Shown piece by piece: positions 52,167-60,800 of a DNA stretch of 64,000 nucleotides; within the stretch, counting starts at the first letter, position 1; every line of letters begins with the position of its first letter. The stretch is from positions 404,160 through 468,159 of the forward strand of contig JAOZIE010000023.1 in the NCBI GenBank assembly GCA_026014485.1, given 5' to 3'. Source of the stretch: Candidatus Bathyarchaeota archaeon (GTDB lineage: Archaea; Thermoproteota; Bathyarchaeia; Bathyarchaeales; Bathycorpusculaceae). The notes under the pieces were generated by a model. It saw only the letters and a program-made list of their open reading frames with translations. It was not told the DNA's origin and made no database searches. The translations under genes and the position numbers were made by a program.

Positions 52167-54251
52167 TCATTTTTTTCTTCCCGCCGACTTTTTTGCTGAA
52201 CATTCAGGGTTAAAACATAGGTTCCAAGAACGCTTGCCTTTTAGCCAGACCTTAACGGTGAACCAGCCGCAGCTTCTACAAGGCTTACCCGACGGCTTCA
52301 CGTAGCCCCTCTGAGGCAGCGGAAACGCCGTTTTGCAGGTGCCGTTGAAGTAGTTGGTGCAGCCCACGAAGCGTTTCCCCGTTTTCTTGGAGTACTGCAC
52401 TATGAGGCTGCCGCTTTGGCAGGTGGGGCACTTGCCTATGACCCGCTCTTCCAGCTTCGCTTTGGAGACGGCGCGACTCAGTTGCTCCCCGACTGCCTTC
52501 TCGTTTTCCTTCAGGCTTACCGTCACAGGCTTGAGGATTTCGATTGCGTCGGAGATGATTTCGGCTTTTGTTTTCTGCCCCTGCTTCACCTGAGTCATCT
52601 TTTCTTCCAGCTGCCGCGTGAAATCCACAGAAACCACGCTGGGACAGTACTTACGCAGGACATCCGTCACTTCAAAGCCTAAGTCTGTAACCGCCATCGG
52701 CTTTTCGTGGATGTATTTGCGGTCGCAAAGGGTTTGGATTATGCCCGCCCGTGTCGCCTTTGTTCCGATGTTGCCCTGCTCCATTTTCCTGAGCAAACTG
52801 CGGGGATTGTATCTCGCAGGCGGCTTGGTTACCTTGTCTTCCATGATGAGTTTTTTGACCTGAACTGGTTCCCCTGGGGTCATTTCAGGTAAAGATGTAT
52901 CCTGTAGCCGTATGAAGGGCGCATAGACGCATAACCACCCCTCCCGCAATGTTTTCTTGCCGTTCAAAAGGAATCCTTCGCCTTCGATGGTTAGGGTAGC
53001 CGTCACGGTTTCCCGCAGTGCTGGTTCACCGAAGGCAGCCATGAACCTGCGGACGACAAGGTCGTAGACGTTTTTTTCTGCGCCAACAAGGCTTTTCTGC
53101 GGCAGCTTTCCCGTGGGGAAAATCGCCGGGTGCGCGGAATCCGTCTTTTTCCCTTCCACAGGTTTTAACTCGGGTTTAGCAAGCAGTTCCCCCGCGAGTG
53201 TGGTGTATGCACGGTTTTTTGCAAGATTTTTGAGGATTCTTTCATATCCAATGCTCTGCGGAAGTTTCTGGCTGCTGGTTCGCGGGTAAGAAATCAAGGC
53301 GTCCAGATACAGTTTCTGCGCAGCGCCTGAGGTGCGTATGGGTGTGTATCCGAAGATGCGGTAAGCCTCCGACTGCAGCGAACCCAAATCAAACGGGCAC
53401 GGCGGCGACTGCTGAAGCCTTGTTTTCTCCACGGCTTCCACTACACCCGTGTTTCTTCTACAGCGTTCCACCACCGCCTCAGCTTCCTGCTTAACCGTGA
53501 AGGCGCTTTTTTCGTGGAACGCTTCGAGAACTGCGTTGCCCACCTTGACTTTTGCTTTTATAGTCCAGTAAGGTTGAGGAACAAAGCTGGCTATGCGCTT
53601 TTCCCGCAGGGCAAGGAACTTCAGGGTTGGACCTTGAACGCGCCCAGTGCTTAAGGTGGCGTACTGGTTGCTGTAATTTTTCGCTGCACTCGTTAAAGCA
53701 CGGGACAGATTAATGCCGTAGAGCCAGTCAACCTCATGTCTTGCCAGCCCCGCTTCAATCAGCCCAAAATCCAGATGCGGCAGCGGCGACGCAAAAGATT
53801 TCTGCAGTTCCTCCTCGGTCAACGTTGAGTATTTCATGCGTTTTGCTTCTTTCTCCTTGCCGCTGCATGTGTACTTGAGGATACAGTAGCCGATGATGCT
53901 GCCCTCTATGTCGTAATCGCAGGCGTCAATGAATGCGTCTGCTTTTTCTGCGAGCTTTGCGATGGTTTGCAGCCAAACGCGGATTCGGCTAGCTTTGCGT
54001 TCTGCCTTGTACCGTGGCACCCATTCATAGTCAAAAACAGGGTACTTACCCCGCACAGCAGCAGAAACAGTATAGAGGTGACCCAACGCAGGAACAATTA
54101 CGAGTTTTCCGCCTCGAATAGCTTCGTAGTAGGGGACTCCGTTTTCCAGTTTCCGCTTAGGCTTACCGTCAATATCCAGCGCGATAGCTATGCGGTTGGC
54201 CGCATCAGGCTTTTCAGTTACAATAAAGGTGTACCCTTCCAAATGGTGCAT
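52167..54251 (-). CDS. topA: DNA topoisomerase I (type IA)
   Basis: Type IA topoisomerase relaxes negative supercoils. From the ATG at 54251 the protein is 694 aa. The TOPRIM domain starts FIVTEKPDAANRIA and continues with VPALGHLY and the acidic DACDYDIEGSIIGY. Tyr of ISYPRTSSQKLP is the nucleophile. NIGTKATRAGIIQTL follows, and two C-terminal zinc-binding parts are CPTCQSGSL and CRSCGWFT with CFNPEC. A longer frame back to 54413 is not coding-like and overlaps a gene on the other strand. There is no reverse-gyrase helicase domain. Confidence 0.95.
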   Translation of the reverse strand: MHHLEGYTFIVTEKPDAANRIAIALDIDGKPKRKLENGVPYYEAIRGGKLVIVPALGHLYTVSAAVRGKYPVFDYEWVPRYKAERKASRIRVWLQTIAKLAEKADAFIDACDYDIEGSIIGYCILKYTCSGKEKEAKRMKYSTLTEEELQKSFASPLPHLDFGLIEAGLARHEVDWLYGINLSRALTSAAKNYSNQYATLSTGRVQGPTLKFLALREKRIASFVPQPYWTIKAKVKVGNAVLEAFHEKSAFTVKQEAEAVVERCRRNTGVVEAVEKTRLQQSPPCPFDLGSLQSEAYRIFGYTPIRTSGAAQKLYLDALISYPRTSSQKLPQSIGYERILKNLAKNRAYTTLAGELLAKPELKPVEGKKTDSAHPAIFPTGKLPQKSLVGAEKNVYDLVVRRFMAAFGEPALRETVTATLTIEGEGFLLNGKKTLREGWLCVYAPFIRLQDTSLPEMTPGEPVQVKKLIMEDKVTKPPARYNPRSLLRKMEQGNIGTKATRAGIIQTLCDRKYIHEKPMAVTDLGFEVTDVLRKYCPSVVSVDFTRQLEEKMTQVKQGQKTKAEIISDAIEILKPVTVSLKENEKAVGEQLSRAVSKAKLEERVIGKCPTCQSGSLIVQYSKKTGKRFVGCTNYFNGTCKTAFPLPQRGYVKPSGKPCRSCGWFTVKVWLKGKRSWNLCFNPECSAKKSAGRKK

Positions 54252-54396
54252 CGCTCTATTGTGATTCGACCTTTCCCGAAAATAAACGTTGCAGTTACGC
54301 TGATTAGCTCTTTCGCAGAAACTAAGTTCACGACGACGGACGGAAGCAATCGATAAATATGTCCAATGTGTTTCTTTAGATTCAGAGGGGAACGGA

Positions 54397-54561
54397 TTGC
54401 CGCAGCGTGTCATCTGTAATGGTTGCCGTCATGTTTTGTATGAAGGCGCGGAGCTTAAACCTCCTGATGAAATTATCCATCAGTACGACGGGAAATGCCC
54501 CAACTGCGGGAGAAAACTGTCTCTGTTACCCATAGAAGTTGAAGTAAAACCCACAAAATAG
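54397..54561 (+). CDS. 54-aa zinc-ribbon protein
   Basis: A short gene divergent from topA, starting with TTG after AGAGGGGAA. The product has C7-x2-C10 (ICNGCRHVLYEG) and C34-x2-C37 (GKCPNCGRKL), a classic small zinc ribbon, with a hydrophobic C-terminal strand LSLLPIEVEV. Similar short proteins are widespread in archaea. The role is unknown, although nucleic-acid binding is common for this fold. Confidence 0.7.
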   Translation: MPQRVICNGCRHVLYEGAELKPPDEIIHQYDGKCPNCGRKLSLLPIEVEVKPTK

Positions 54562-54680
54562 CGGGACACAGCGAAAACCCTGAACACAAGTTTTTCCGAA
54601 GATACCCCCGGAGAACACAGCCAAACCCGCTTGAAAACCACCTTTTCAAAAGAAAAACGCAAAACTTGGGAGGAGGTTCT

Positions 54681-54842
54681 ATGGAGATTCTGTACGCATT
54701 CTTTTATGGAAAAGTTACAGGTGCCTCTTCAAAACGGTTTTCGAGGTTAAAGCAAAACTGTGGGTATATGGCTGCGTTTGGCGGGCATCTCAGCCGGCTG
54801 GTGCCCTTTTTTTGGCGGGTGCAGAAAAGGCCTTCCTGTTGA
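54681..54842 (+). CDS. possible 53-aa basic small protein
   Basis: An ATG preceded by GGGAGGAGG (54668-54676), an excellent Shine-Dalgarno. It begins MEILYAFFYGKVTG and carries several Lys/Arg residues (SSKRFSRLKQN, FFWRVQKRP). No known domain is recognised. The ribosome-binding site is the main support. The next gene, aglB, starts 167 bp downstream. A 65-codon frame on the other strand (54790-54987) partly overlaps it. Confidence 0.4.
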   Translation: MEILYAFFYGKVTGASSKRFSRLKQNCGYMAAFGGHLSRLVPFFWRVQKRPSC

Positions 54843-55009
54843 GGCGGACTGCCAGTTTAAGACCGTATGTTATGGTAGTGTAGCTCAGTCCTAGTGTGCC
54901 GTTTTCCCTTTGGGTCTTGGTTTTGTTGGAAAGGAATATATGAATGGCGCTATGATATAACCCAATAACCGCAAAAATAATAAACATCGCAAATAATCTG
55001 TGAGAAGAG

Positions 55010-57307
55010 ATGGCTCTAATGGGGTTCAAGCAGACACTGTCAAAAGGACTTAAAGGATTTGGGCGAGTCCAAGTTAGTCACGGAGCAGTCATAACCTATA
55101 CAGCTTTGCTCCTTATATTGTTCATAGCTTTTACTATTCGCGTTTTGCCCATACGCTGGGAAATACCTGCAGGCACGTTGGGGCTCAACGAGTTTGACCC
55201 CTACTACCAGTATACAGCAACAAACTACATGGTCCAGCATGGTCTGCTGTCGCCTTACTGGCCAACTCACTGGATAAACACGCAGCAATTCTACCCTGCA
55301 GGTATAGACATGGGTATGTCTTTGCCTTCACTTCCGATGACGGCAGCCGCCCTTTTCAACATTATCTCCGCTTTAGGCGTCAGTATTGACGTCATGTCGT
55401 TCTGCGCCCTCTTAGCGCCAGTCTTGGGCACCCTCGCAGTTTTCATAATCTACTTCCTCGGAAAAGACATGGGCGGCAAAAACGTTGGATTACTAGCCGC
55501 GCTTGTGCTGGCTTTAAGCCCGTCCGTGATTCAACGGTCTTCTCTGGGCTTTTTCGACACCGAAACAGTCGGTGTAATCGCGCTGTTAATGTTCATATTC
55601 CTGTTCCTACGTGCGATTGAGCCGACTAGGTCCCTGCGTTCCATGATGCTGTATTCGTTGGGTGCCGCAGGAGCGTTAGCTTACTTTAGCGGTGGATGGG
55701 GCGCCGCTTACTTCCTGATAGGTCTAGCTGTCCTGTTCGTGCTAACCCTAGTGCTGATAAAACGGTACAGCCAAAGACTGCTGATTTCCTACAGCATAAC
55801 TTTCGGCTTGGGTCTCTTCATAGCGACTATGGTTCCCTTCCTTTCCCCAAGCTACTTAACAACCGGTGTCGTGCTTCCTGTTGCAGGCGTCTTTGTAATA
55901 CTCTGTATTGCGGAAGTCTTACGCGCCCAAATATCTGCCCGAACCAAAACGATTGTTGCAGCCGCCTTCTTGGTTGTCTTGGTCGCTGGCGTTGCTGCCA
56001 TAGCAGGATTCGGCGACATATCCAACATAGCCGCCAAGTTCGGTTCAGTTATTGACCCCTTCGAACGCGCCTCCTTGCCTATAATCGAGTCAGTGGCTGA
56101 ACACAGGATAACCGCGTGGGGCTCGATTTACTATGAGTTAGGCATTGGTGTTTTGTTCTTCCTGCTGGGCCTATACTTTGCATTAAAGAATCCGACCACC
56201 CGAAACGTGTTTCTGGTGATTTTCGGAATGACCACTTTGTACTTTGCAGGTTCAATGGTGCGGCTGCTTGTCTTGTTAGCTCCAGCGTTTGCCCTTTTGG
56301 CGGCGATTGGAGTTATGAGCTTACTTAAGCCGTTTTACACGTTGCTCAGAGAGTCCGGTGTTCGGGCTACTGTGAAATCTAAGCGTGGTCTTAAGAGAAT
56401 AAGCAGAGAATACAGCGCAATCGTTGTTGTTATTGTGTTCCTGCTGTTGATGTCTAACTACGCGTTTATGCCTCAATCTGGAGGTCAACCCAGACTGTAC
56501 AATTCAGTGTACGGTCCGATAACCATCAGCGCCTCAAGTCTTCCTATAGGTGGGCAGTATCTTCAGGAGCCTATTCCTCCGTGGCGGGACATGCTAAGCT
56601 ACACTAGAAACAATTTGCAGTCTACCTCGGTAGTTTGCAGTTGGTGGGACTACGGTGACTGGCTAGGTATGCTTGGCAATGTCACAACGTTATGTGATAA
56701 CACAACCTCAAACACTACGCAGATTGAAAACGTAGCATACGCCATGATGGTAAACGAAACTCAATCGGCGAAGATGCTAAAACACTATGATGTCCAATAT
56801 ATGCTGGTGTTCGTGACGCTGCAGGTTGAAGTTACAAGCGATGGCTCTATTTCAGGCGTGAGCTTTGCTGGTTACGGCGACGAAGGAAAATGGTACTGGA
56901 TGGCACGAATCTCTGGAGAAGCAGAAAGCCGATTCCTGACCGATGACACGTTTGGTACAAGCTGGATGAATGACGATTACCGATGGACAGACGAAACAGC
57001 CTTCGGCAACACAACATCAGACAGCTCAGGCAACCAGCAATTCGTCTACAACGACATGGGACTAAACTCAACCGTATACAAGCTGATGAGCGCCACAGAG
57101 CAGCAGTGGGCAGCCCAATATGGCCTAACAGTCTCCGACCAAAAAGCCGAAGCCCCCGAATACTTCAACCAAGTCTACATTGCAGGGCTTGACATCGACG
57201 CATACACCGCAGCATACCTCTACGGCGGCTTGGTTCCATTAGTTGCTCTCTACGAATTCGACTGGGACGCATACAACGCAGCCACCAACTCAACAGCTAC
57301 GCCCTAA
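55010..57307 (+). CDS. aglB: oligosaccharyltransferase AglB (STT3 family)
   Basis: AglB transfers the lipid-linked glycan to Asn of N-x-S/T sequons outside the membrane. The 765-aa protein has about 13 membrane helices, the metal-binding NEFDPYYQY near residue 62 and DTE in LGFFDTETVG near 183. The soluble catalytic part has WWDYG (545-549) in SVVCSWWDYGDWLG, followed by TLCDNTTSNTTQI. The MI/DK-type element is not obvious to me. It is followed 14 bp later by a GlcNAc-1-P transferase homolog, so the operon makes and uses the glycan. The ATG is 70 bp after an AT-rich promoter. Confidence 0.96.
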   Translation: MALMGFKQTLSKGLKGFGRVQVSHGAVITYTALLLILFIAFTIRVLPIRWEIPAGTLGLNEFDPYYQYTATNYMVQHGLLSPYWPTHWINTQQFYPAGIDMGMSLPSLPMTAAALFNIISALGVSIDVMSFCALLAPVLGTLAVFIIYFLGKDMGGKNVGLLAALVLALSPSVIQRSSLGFFDTETVGVIALLMFIFLFLRAIEPTRSLRSMMLYSLGAAGALAYFSGGWGAAYFLIGLAVLFVLTLVLIKRYSQRLLISYSITFGLGLFIATMVPFLSPSYLTTGVVLPVAGVFVILCIAEVLRAQISARTKTIVAAAFLVVLVAGVAAIAGFGDISNIAAKFGSVIDPFERASLPIIESVAEHRITAWGSIYYELGIGVLFFLLGLYFALKNPTTRNVFLVIFGMTTLYFAGSMVRLLVLLAPAFALLAAIGVMSLLKPFYTLLRESGVRATVKSKRGLKRISREYSAIVVVIVFLLLMSNYAFMPQSGGQPRLYNSVYGPITISASSLPIGGQYLQEPIPPWRDMLSYTRNNLQSTSVVCSWWDYGDWLGMLGNVTTLCDNTTSNTTQIENVAYAMMVNETQSAKMLKHYDVQYMLVFVTLQVEVTSDGSISGVSFAGYGDEGKWYWMARISGEAESRFLTDDTFGTSWMNDDYRWTDETAFGNTTSDSSGNQQFVYNDMGLNSTVYKLMSATEQQWAAQYGLTVSDQKAEAPEYFNQVYIAGLDIDAYTAAYLYGGLVPLVALYEFDWDAYNAATNSTATP

Positions 57308-57321
57308 GGTGAAACAGTAGA

Positions 57322-58194
57322 GTGTGGCCAAAAGTCCCCGATCAACACAAGCCAGGCAAACCGCTTGTTCCGTGGGGCTTAGGCGTCACCTACGTGCTCT
57401 TCGCCACCGTATACCTTTTTTTGGTTTATTTCTTGAAAGTTGACTCCGCCGCCAACGGGGTTTCTGCTTCTTTAACTTTGGCTGTGTGCATCCTGTTCGG
57501 CGGCTTCATGGGCATGCTTGACGACTGGATAGACCTGAAGTGGCGCTACAAAGCCTTCATACCCCTCATCGCAGCGTTGCCCCTCATGTACTATGCCATA
57601 GCCAACTCCGAAACCGTGCGAACCTCCATCTCGCTGCCCTTCATCGGCTTAATTCAGTTCGGCGACTTCTACTACTTCCTCATAATCCCCCTGATGGTGA
57701 TGATAGTAACCAACGCCATAAACATGCTCGGCGGACTAAACGGGCTAGAAACCTTGTGCCCCGCAATCGTCCTCATCGGGCTCACCACGCTAGCGCCCGC
57801 CTCCGCGCAACTGCTCATGATAGGTCCCCTTGTCTTCTGGCTGATTCTTTCCTACTTCAACTTGCAAGGAAAACTCTTCGTCGGAAACACAGGCTCCTTT
57901 GCCATCGGCTTAACGGTCACCGCGTTTGCAGTCGTCACCGACTTGAAGTCAAGCATGCTGATTTCCATTCTACCCTACATCTTTAACTCGTCATTTATTC
58001 TGCTGTCTGTCTTCTTTGTTAGAAAGAAAGCAAACGTTATCTTCGACGGCAAACGCCTCATCTCCGAACACAGACGTAGCATAGTTACACTGCTGACATA
58101 TCGAAGACCCCTAACTGAACGCCAAGTTGTCGCCGCAATCGCCGTCATAGTCGCTGTCTTCACAGTACTTGGCGTCCTCTACCAGTTCCTGTAG
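57322..58194 (+). CDS. glycosyl-1-phosphate transferase (Alg7/AglH/MraY family), lacking the first helix
   Basis: It transfers sugar-1-phosphate from UDP-sugar to dolichyl phosphate, the first step of N-glycan synthesis. The 290-aa polytopic protein begins at the cytosolic motif PDQHKPGKPLVPWGLG, and FGGFMGMLDDWIDLKWRYK, NAINMLGGLNGLE and FVGNTGSFAIGL are all present. Homologs have one more membrane helix before DxHK. Here the GTG start (57322) lies directly at the motif, and the aglB stop closes the space before it. The C-terminal SEHRRSIVTLL is as expected. A non-standard topology or a lost helix is visible. Activity is likely but not sure. Confidence 0.85.
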   Translation: MWPKVPDQHKPGKPLVPWGLGVTYVLFATVYLFLVYFLKVDSAANGVSASLTLAVCILFGGFMGMLDDWIDLKWRYKAFIPLIAALPLMYYAIANSETVRTSISLPFIGLIQFGDFYYFLIIPLMVMIVTNAINMLGGLNGLETLCPAIVLIGLTTLAPASAQLLMIGPLVFWLILSYFNLQGKLFVGNTGSFAIGLTVTAFAVVTDLKSSMLISILPYIFNSSFILLSVFFVRKKANVIFDGKRLISEHRRSIVTLLTYRRPLTERQVVAAIAVIVAVFTVLGVLYQFL

Positions 58195-58319
58195 TCCACC
58201 CCGCAGGTCTGCTTATTTGAACAGTTCTTTTTGACGGTTTTTCTTTTTACATTCCTCAAGAACTCTTAATAGCAACTGAAGACGGGTCTTTTTCTGCAAG
58301 ACAAAGGTTTGTTTATAGG

Positions 58320-58389
58320 TTAGTCAAGAAAATTTGACCAACATTCTGTCTGCTTAGTCAAGAAAGCTTGACAAAAAGCGCTTTATTAA
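58320..58389 (+). promoter_or_regulatory. two GTCAA-N6-TTGAC dyads plus TATA-like box
   Basis: Copy 1 is GTCAAGAAAATTTGAC (58323-58338). Copy 2 is GTCAAGAAAGCTTGAC (58357-58372). They stand 34 bp apart. TTTATTAA begins at 58382, 25 bp from the start of copy 2, and the GTG start is at 58422. The same arrangement occurs before the beta-helix gene at 31968, with 44 bp between copies and the same 25-bp distance to the TATA-like box. Confidence 0.75.
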
Positions 58390-58421
58390 CGAACCGCCAA
58401 TTTCTCCAAAGGGGTCGCTGA

Positions 58422-59942
58422 GTGATCTCAGAGCATCTTGAAGGCGGTAATGTGCAGACCTGTAGAGACAAAAAAGTGACTATTCTGATTATCATTTATG
58501 TTTCAGCCTTAATAGTTTCGTCTTCACAACCCCTATCAGAATGGTTCCAGCAAGCACGCGCCGAAACATCAAGTGGCTTGCCCCGCGTCACCATTTTGCA
58601 TCCAACCGAAGGGGAAGTCTTTAGAAACTGCCCGATATTTTTCGAGTTCAATATCGAACCTCCAACAGACCCCCAACTCGGTGAACACATAATAAATACA
58701 ATCACATACAGAATAGACGAAGTCGACCGCTATGTTGTATACCCCCAAAACAGCAGTCCCACGCCTCTACGAACGTATCATGGCAGCTGCGATTTGGTAG
58801 GCCTAGAACGTGGTATACATACAGTTCGGGTCATAGCATCTTACCTAGGAAATGGACCTTATGTTGAGGGGTCCTCCCCGTTTGTTAGTTTCACAATCGC
58901 AGATCACATCCCCGATGGCACTGGGATTTCTTTGGTTGTGGTAGCCAAAACCGGGGGGTCAATAACCGTTCAATCCCCCGCAATTAACAATGGCAAGGAA
59001 GTAACAGTGGCTTCAGGGCAAGAACAGAGTTGGAACGTCCACCAAGGAGCCTCTGCAACACTCAAAGCCGTGGACATTGCACCCTACCTTGTATTTGCAG
59101 GATGGGCTGGTCCGATTTACTGGCCCGATAATTACGCGAATCCAGTCAAAATCACCGTTGATTCGACAAAAAAGATTACAGGATTTTTTCTTGGCGATGG
59201 TGCCCCAAATGGGTTGGGAGTCAAATTGCAGTCCCTTAAAACTGGACAAGACAGCCTCACCGTTGTTTTTGCGGTCGAGACCTCCCGCGCACCATATACG
59301 ATTATGAGTAGCATATACGGTATCAAACTTTACGTAGATGGTATGCCTCTTGAAGGAATAGTGTGGACAGAAACTAAGCTTGACCCTGGTCACATTCACC
59401 AGTTTACTTCAGATATACCCTTTGATCTGTTGCCCACAGGCAACCATAGCTTCTTTGTTCTGGCAAAAACTGCTTTCCACACACCAAACCCTCATCCTGT
59501 GGACCCAGGTTCTCCATCCGATGGATCGGGAGTCTCAGACATCAAATACTTCACAATTAAACCCCCAGTTTCTCCAACTCCAACAGAACCCCTCATGTCC
59601 CCATCAAGCCAATCTCCTTCATCTACTCCATCAGAAACCCTTATGCCCCCATCTAGTCCATCTCCTTCACCTGCTCCAACTTTAAAGCCTACACAAAGTC
59701 CATCCCAGACGCCCACTCCGACCCCAATAACCACCGCGTCTCCGTCTCTGGCAGTCGAACCCACGGTTTCTACAACACCACTACCGCCGTCTATATCTTC
59801 GCCTTCTGTTTCTCTCTTGCCTGCTGCGTCTTCAAATGTGCCCTTTATGTCCCAAACTACCTTGGTCATTATTGTAGTGTTGTCTGCATTTTTAATGACC
59901 GCCGTCGTTGCGGTTACAATCATAGAGCGCCGAAGGCGATAG
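58422..59942 (+). CDS. secreted surface protein with Ser/Pro/Thr-rich stalk and membrane anchor
   Basis: A 506-aa exported protein. It has a hydrophobic N-terminal segment (ILIIIYVSALIVSS, about 21-34) and an extracellular part of probable beta-sandwich modules (VTILHPTEGEVFRN, VLAKTAFHTPNP). A stalk rich in Ser, Pro and Thr (about 390-470) and a C-terminal helix LVIIVVLSAFLMTAVVAVTI with RRRR follow. A GGSITVQSPAINNG block resembles bacterial repeats often found in secreted proteins. GTG start. Its promoter shares the double dyad with the beta-helix gene at 31968, so both are probably coregulated. The function may be adhesion or S-layer contact. Confidence 0.8.
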   Translation: MISEHLEGGNVQTCRDKKVTILIIIYVSALIVSSSQPLSEWFQQARAETSSGLPRVTILHPTEGEVFRNCPIFFEFNIEPPTDPQLGEHIINTITYRIDEVDRYVVYPQNSSPTPLRTYHGSCDLVGLERGIHTVRVIASYLGNGPYVEGSSPFVSFTIADHIPDGTGISLVVVAKTGGSITVQSPAINNGKEVTVASGQEQSWNVHQGASATLKAVDIAPYLVFAGWAGPIYWPDNYANPVKITVDSTKKITGFFLGDGAPNGLGVKLQSLKTGQDSLTVVFAVETSRAPYTIMSSIYGIKLYVDGMPLEGIVWTETKLDPGHIHQFTSDIPFDLLPTGNHSFFVLAKTAFHTPNPHPVDPGSPSDGSGVSDIKYFTIKPPVSPTPTEPLMSPSSQSPSSTPSETLMPPSSPSPSPAPTLKPTQSPSQTPTPTPITTASPSLAVEPTVSTTPLPPSISSPSVSLLPAASSNVPFMSQTTLVIIVVLSAFLMTAVVAVTIIERRRR

Positions 59943-60040
59943 AAATAGGGGATGTAGCGTACGCTAAGTGTGCGCTGGACAAAGGGAATCAATTAACACT
60001 TCAAAGTAACCAAAAAAGAAATAAATGAAGAAACGACTTG

Positions 60041-60112
60041 CCCTAACGGCGGGTAAGTGGGCCTCCACCCGTTCCGCCGCAAAGAAACCCCGGTGTCGGA
60101 GGAAAATTTGAC
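60041..60112 (+). ncRNA. structured 5' leader with potential Shine-Dalgarno pseudoknot, candidate translational riboswitch
   Basis: CGGCGG (60047-60052) pairs perfectly with CCGCCG (60074-60079), and inside it GTGG (60057-60060) pairs with CCAC (60065-60068). CCTCC at 60062-60066 in the apical part is complementary to the Shine-Dalgarno GGAGG at 60098-60102. A second small hairpin CCG-GTGT-CGG (60090-60099) also touches that site. The TTG of queC is 10 nt further on. The leader is therefore able to hide the ribosome-binding site. The candidate ligand is a 7-deazaguanine such as preQ0 or preQ1, by analogy with known bacterial preQ1 switches. No match to those is claimed. Confidence 0.45.
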
Positions 60113-60793
60113 TTGAAACCAAATGTTACTGTAAACGATATCCAAAACAAGAAATGTGTTGTTGTCCTCAGCGGAGGACCAGACTCAGCTGTTGTGGCTT
60201 ATTGGGCAAAGAATCAGGGCTACACTGTACACTGTTTATCTTTTAAGTATGGACAAATTGCGGAAAAAGAAACACGGCAAGCTGCCCTCATAGCCCAAAA
60301 GCTGGGTGCCCCCATAAAAATAATCGACGTAACCAGCCTAAAAGAAATCTTTTTGGGGGTTACTTCGCTGTGTGACCGCAACATCGCCTTAACCTCAGAG
60401 TTCACTCAACCCATCGTGGTGCCCTTCCGAAACGCCATCTTCCTAAGCATCGCCGTATCCTACGCCGCAGCAATATGTGCAGAAACCATATTCTATGGAG
60501 CGCACGGCTCTGACGCCGCAAACTATCCTGACTGCCGCGAAGAATTCTACAAATCCATGGCGCAGACTGCACGGCTGGGTACAGAAACAAAACTCGACAT
60601 CAAAGCACCCTTCAGTGGCGTGCCCAAATCTGAGTTGCTCAAAATCGGCAAAGACCTAGGTGTCCCATTTGAGCTTACGTGGTCCTGCTACCTCGACGGC
60701 GAAAAGCACTGCGGCGTATGCGAGTCCTGTGTAAATCGAAAGGCAGCGTTCAAGCAAGCGGGTATAGTTGACCCAACCAAATACGACAGGTGA
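60113..60793 (+). CDS. queC: 7-cyano-7-deazaguanine synthase QueC
   Basis: QueC converts carboxydeazaguanine to preQ0, the precursor of archaeosine in archaeal tRNA. The 226-aa protein has the PP-loop VVLSGGPDSAVVAYW (14-28), the block PFRNAIFLSIAVSYA, GAHGSDAANYPDCREEF, and the zinc site with CYLDGEKHCGVCESC (Cys ligands at the end). TTG start behind GGAGG in the structured leader. It lies 7 bp before a QueT-like transporter gene. Confidence 0.95.
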   Translation: MKPNVTVNDIQNKKCVVVLSGGPDSAVVAYWAKNQGYTVHCLSFKYGQIAEKETRQAALIAQKLGAPIKIIDVTSLKEIFLGVTSLCDRNIALTSEFTQPIVVPFRNAIFLSIAVSYAAAICAETIFYGAHGSDAANYPDCREEFYKSMAQTARLGTETKLDIKAPFSGVPKSELLKIGKDLGVPFELTWSCYLDGEKHCGVCESCVNRKAAFKQAGIVDPTKYDR

Positions 60794-60800
60794 AGCGGTG

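Noticed and set aside
54790-54987. 65-codon minus-strand frame with one hydrophobic segment before aglB
   Set aside because: It runs through the aglB promoter region and overlaps the plus-strand small gene, which has a far better ribosome-binding site. The hydrophobic segment alone is not enough.
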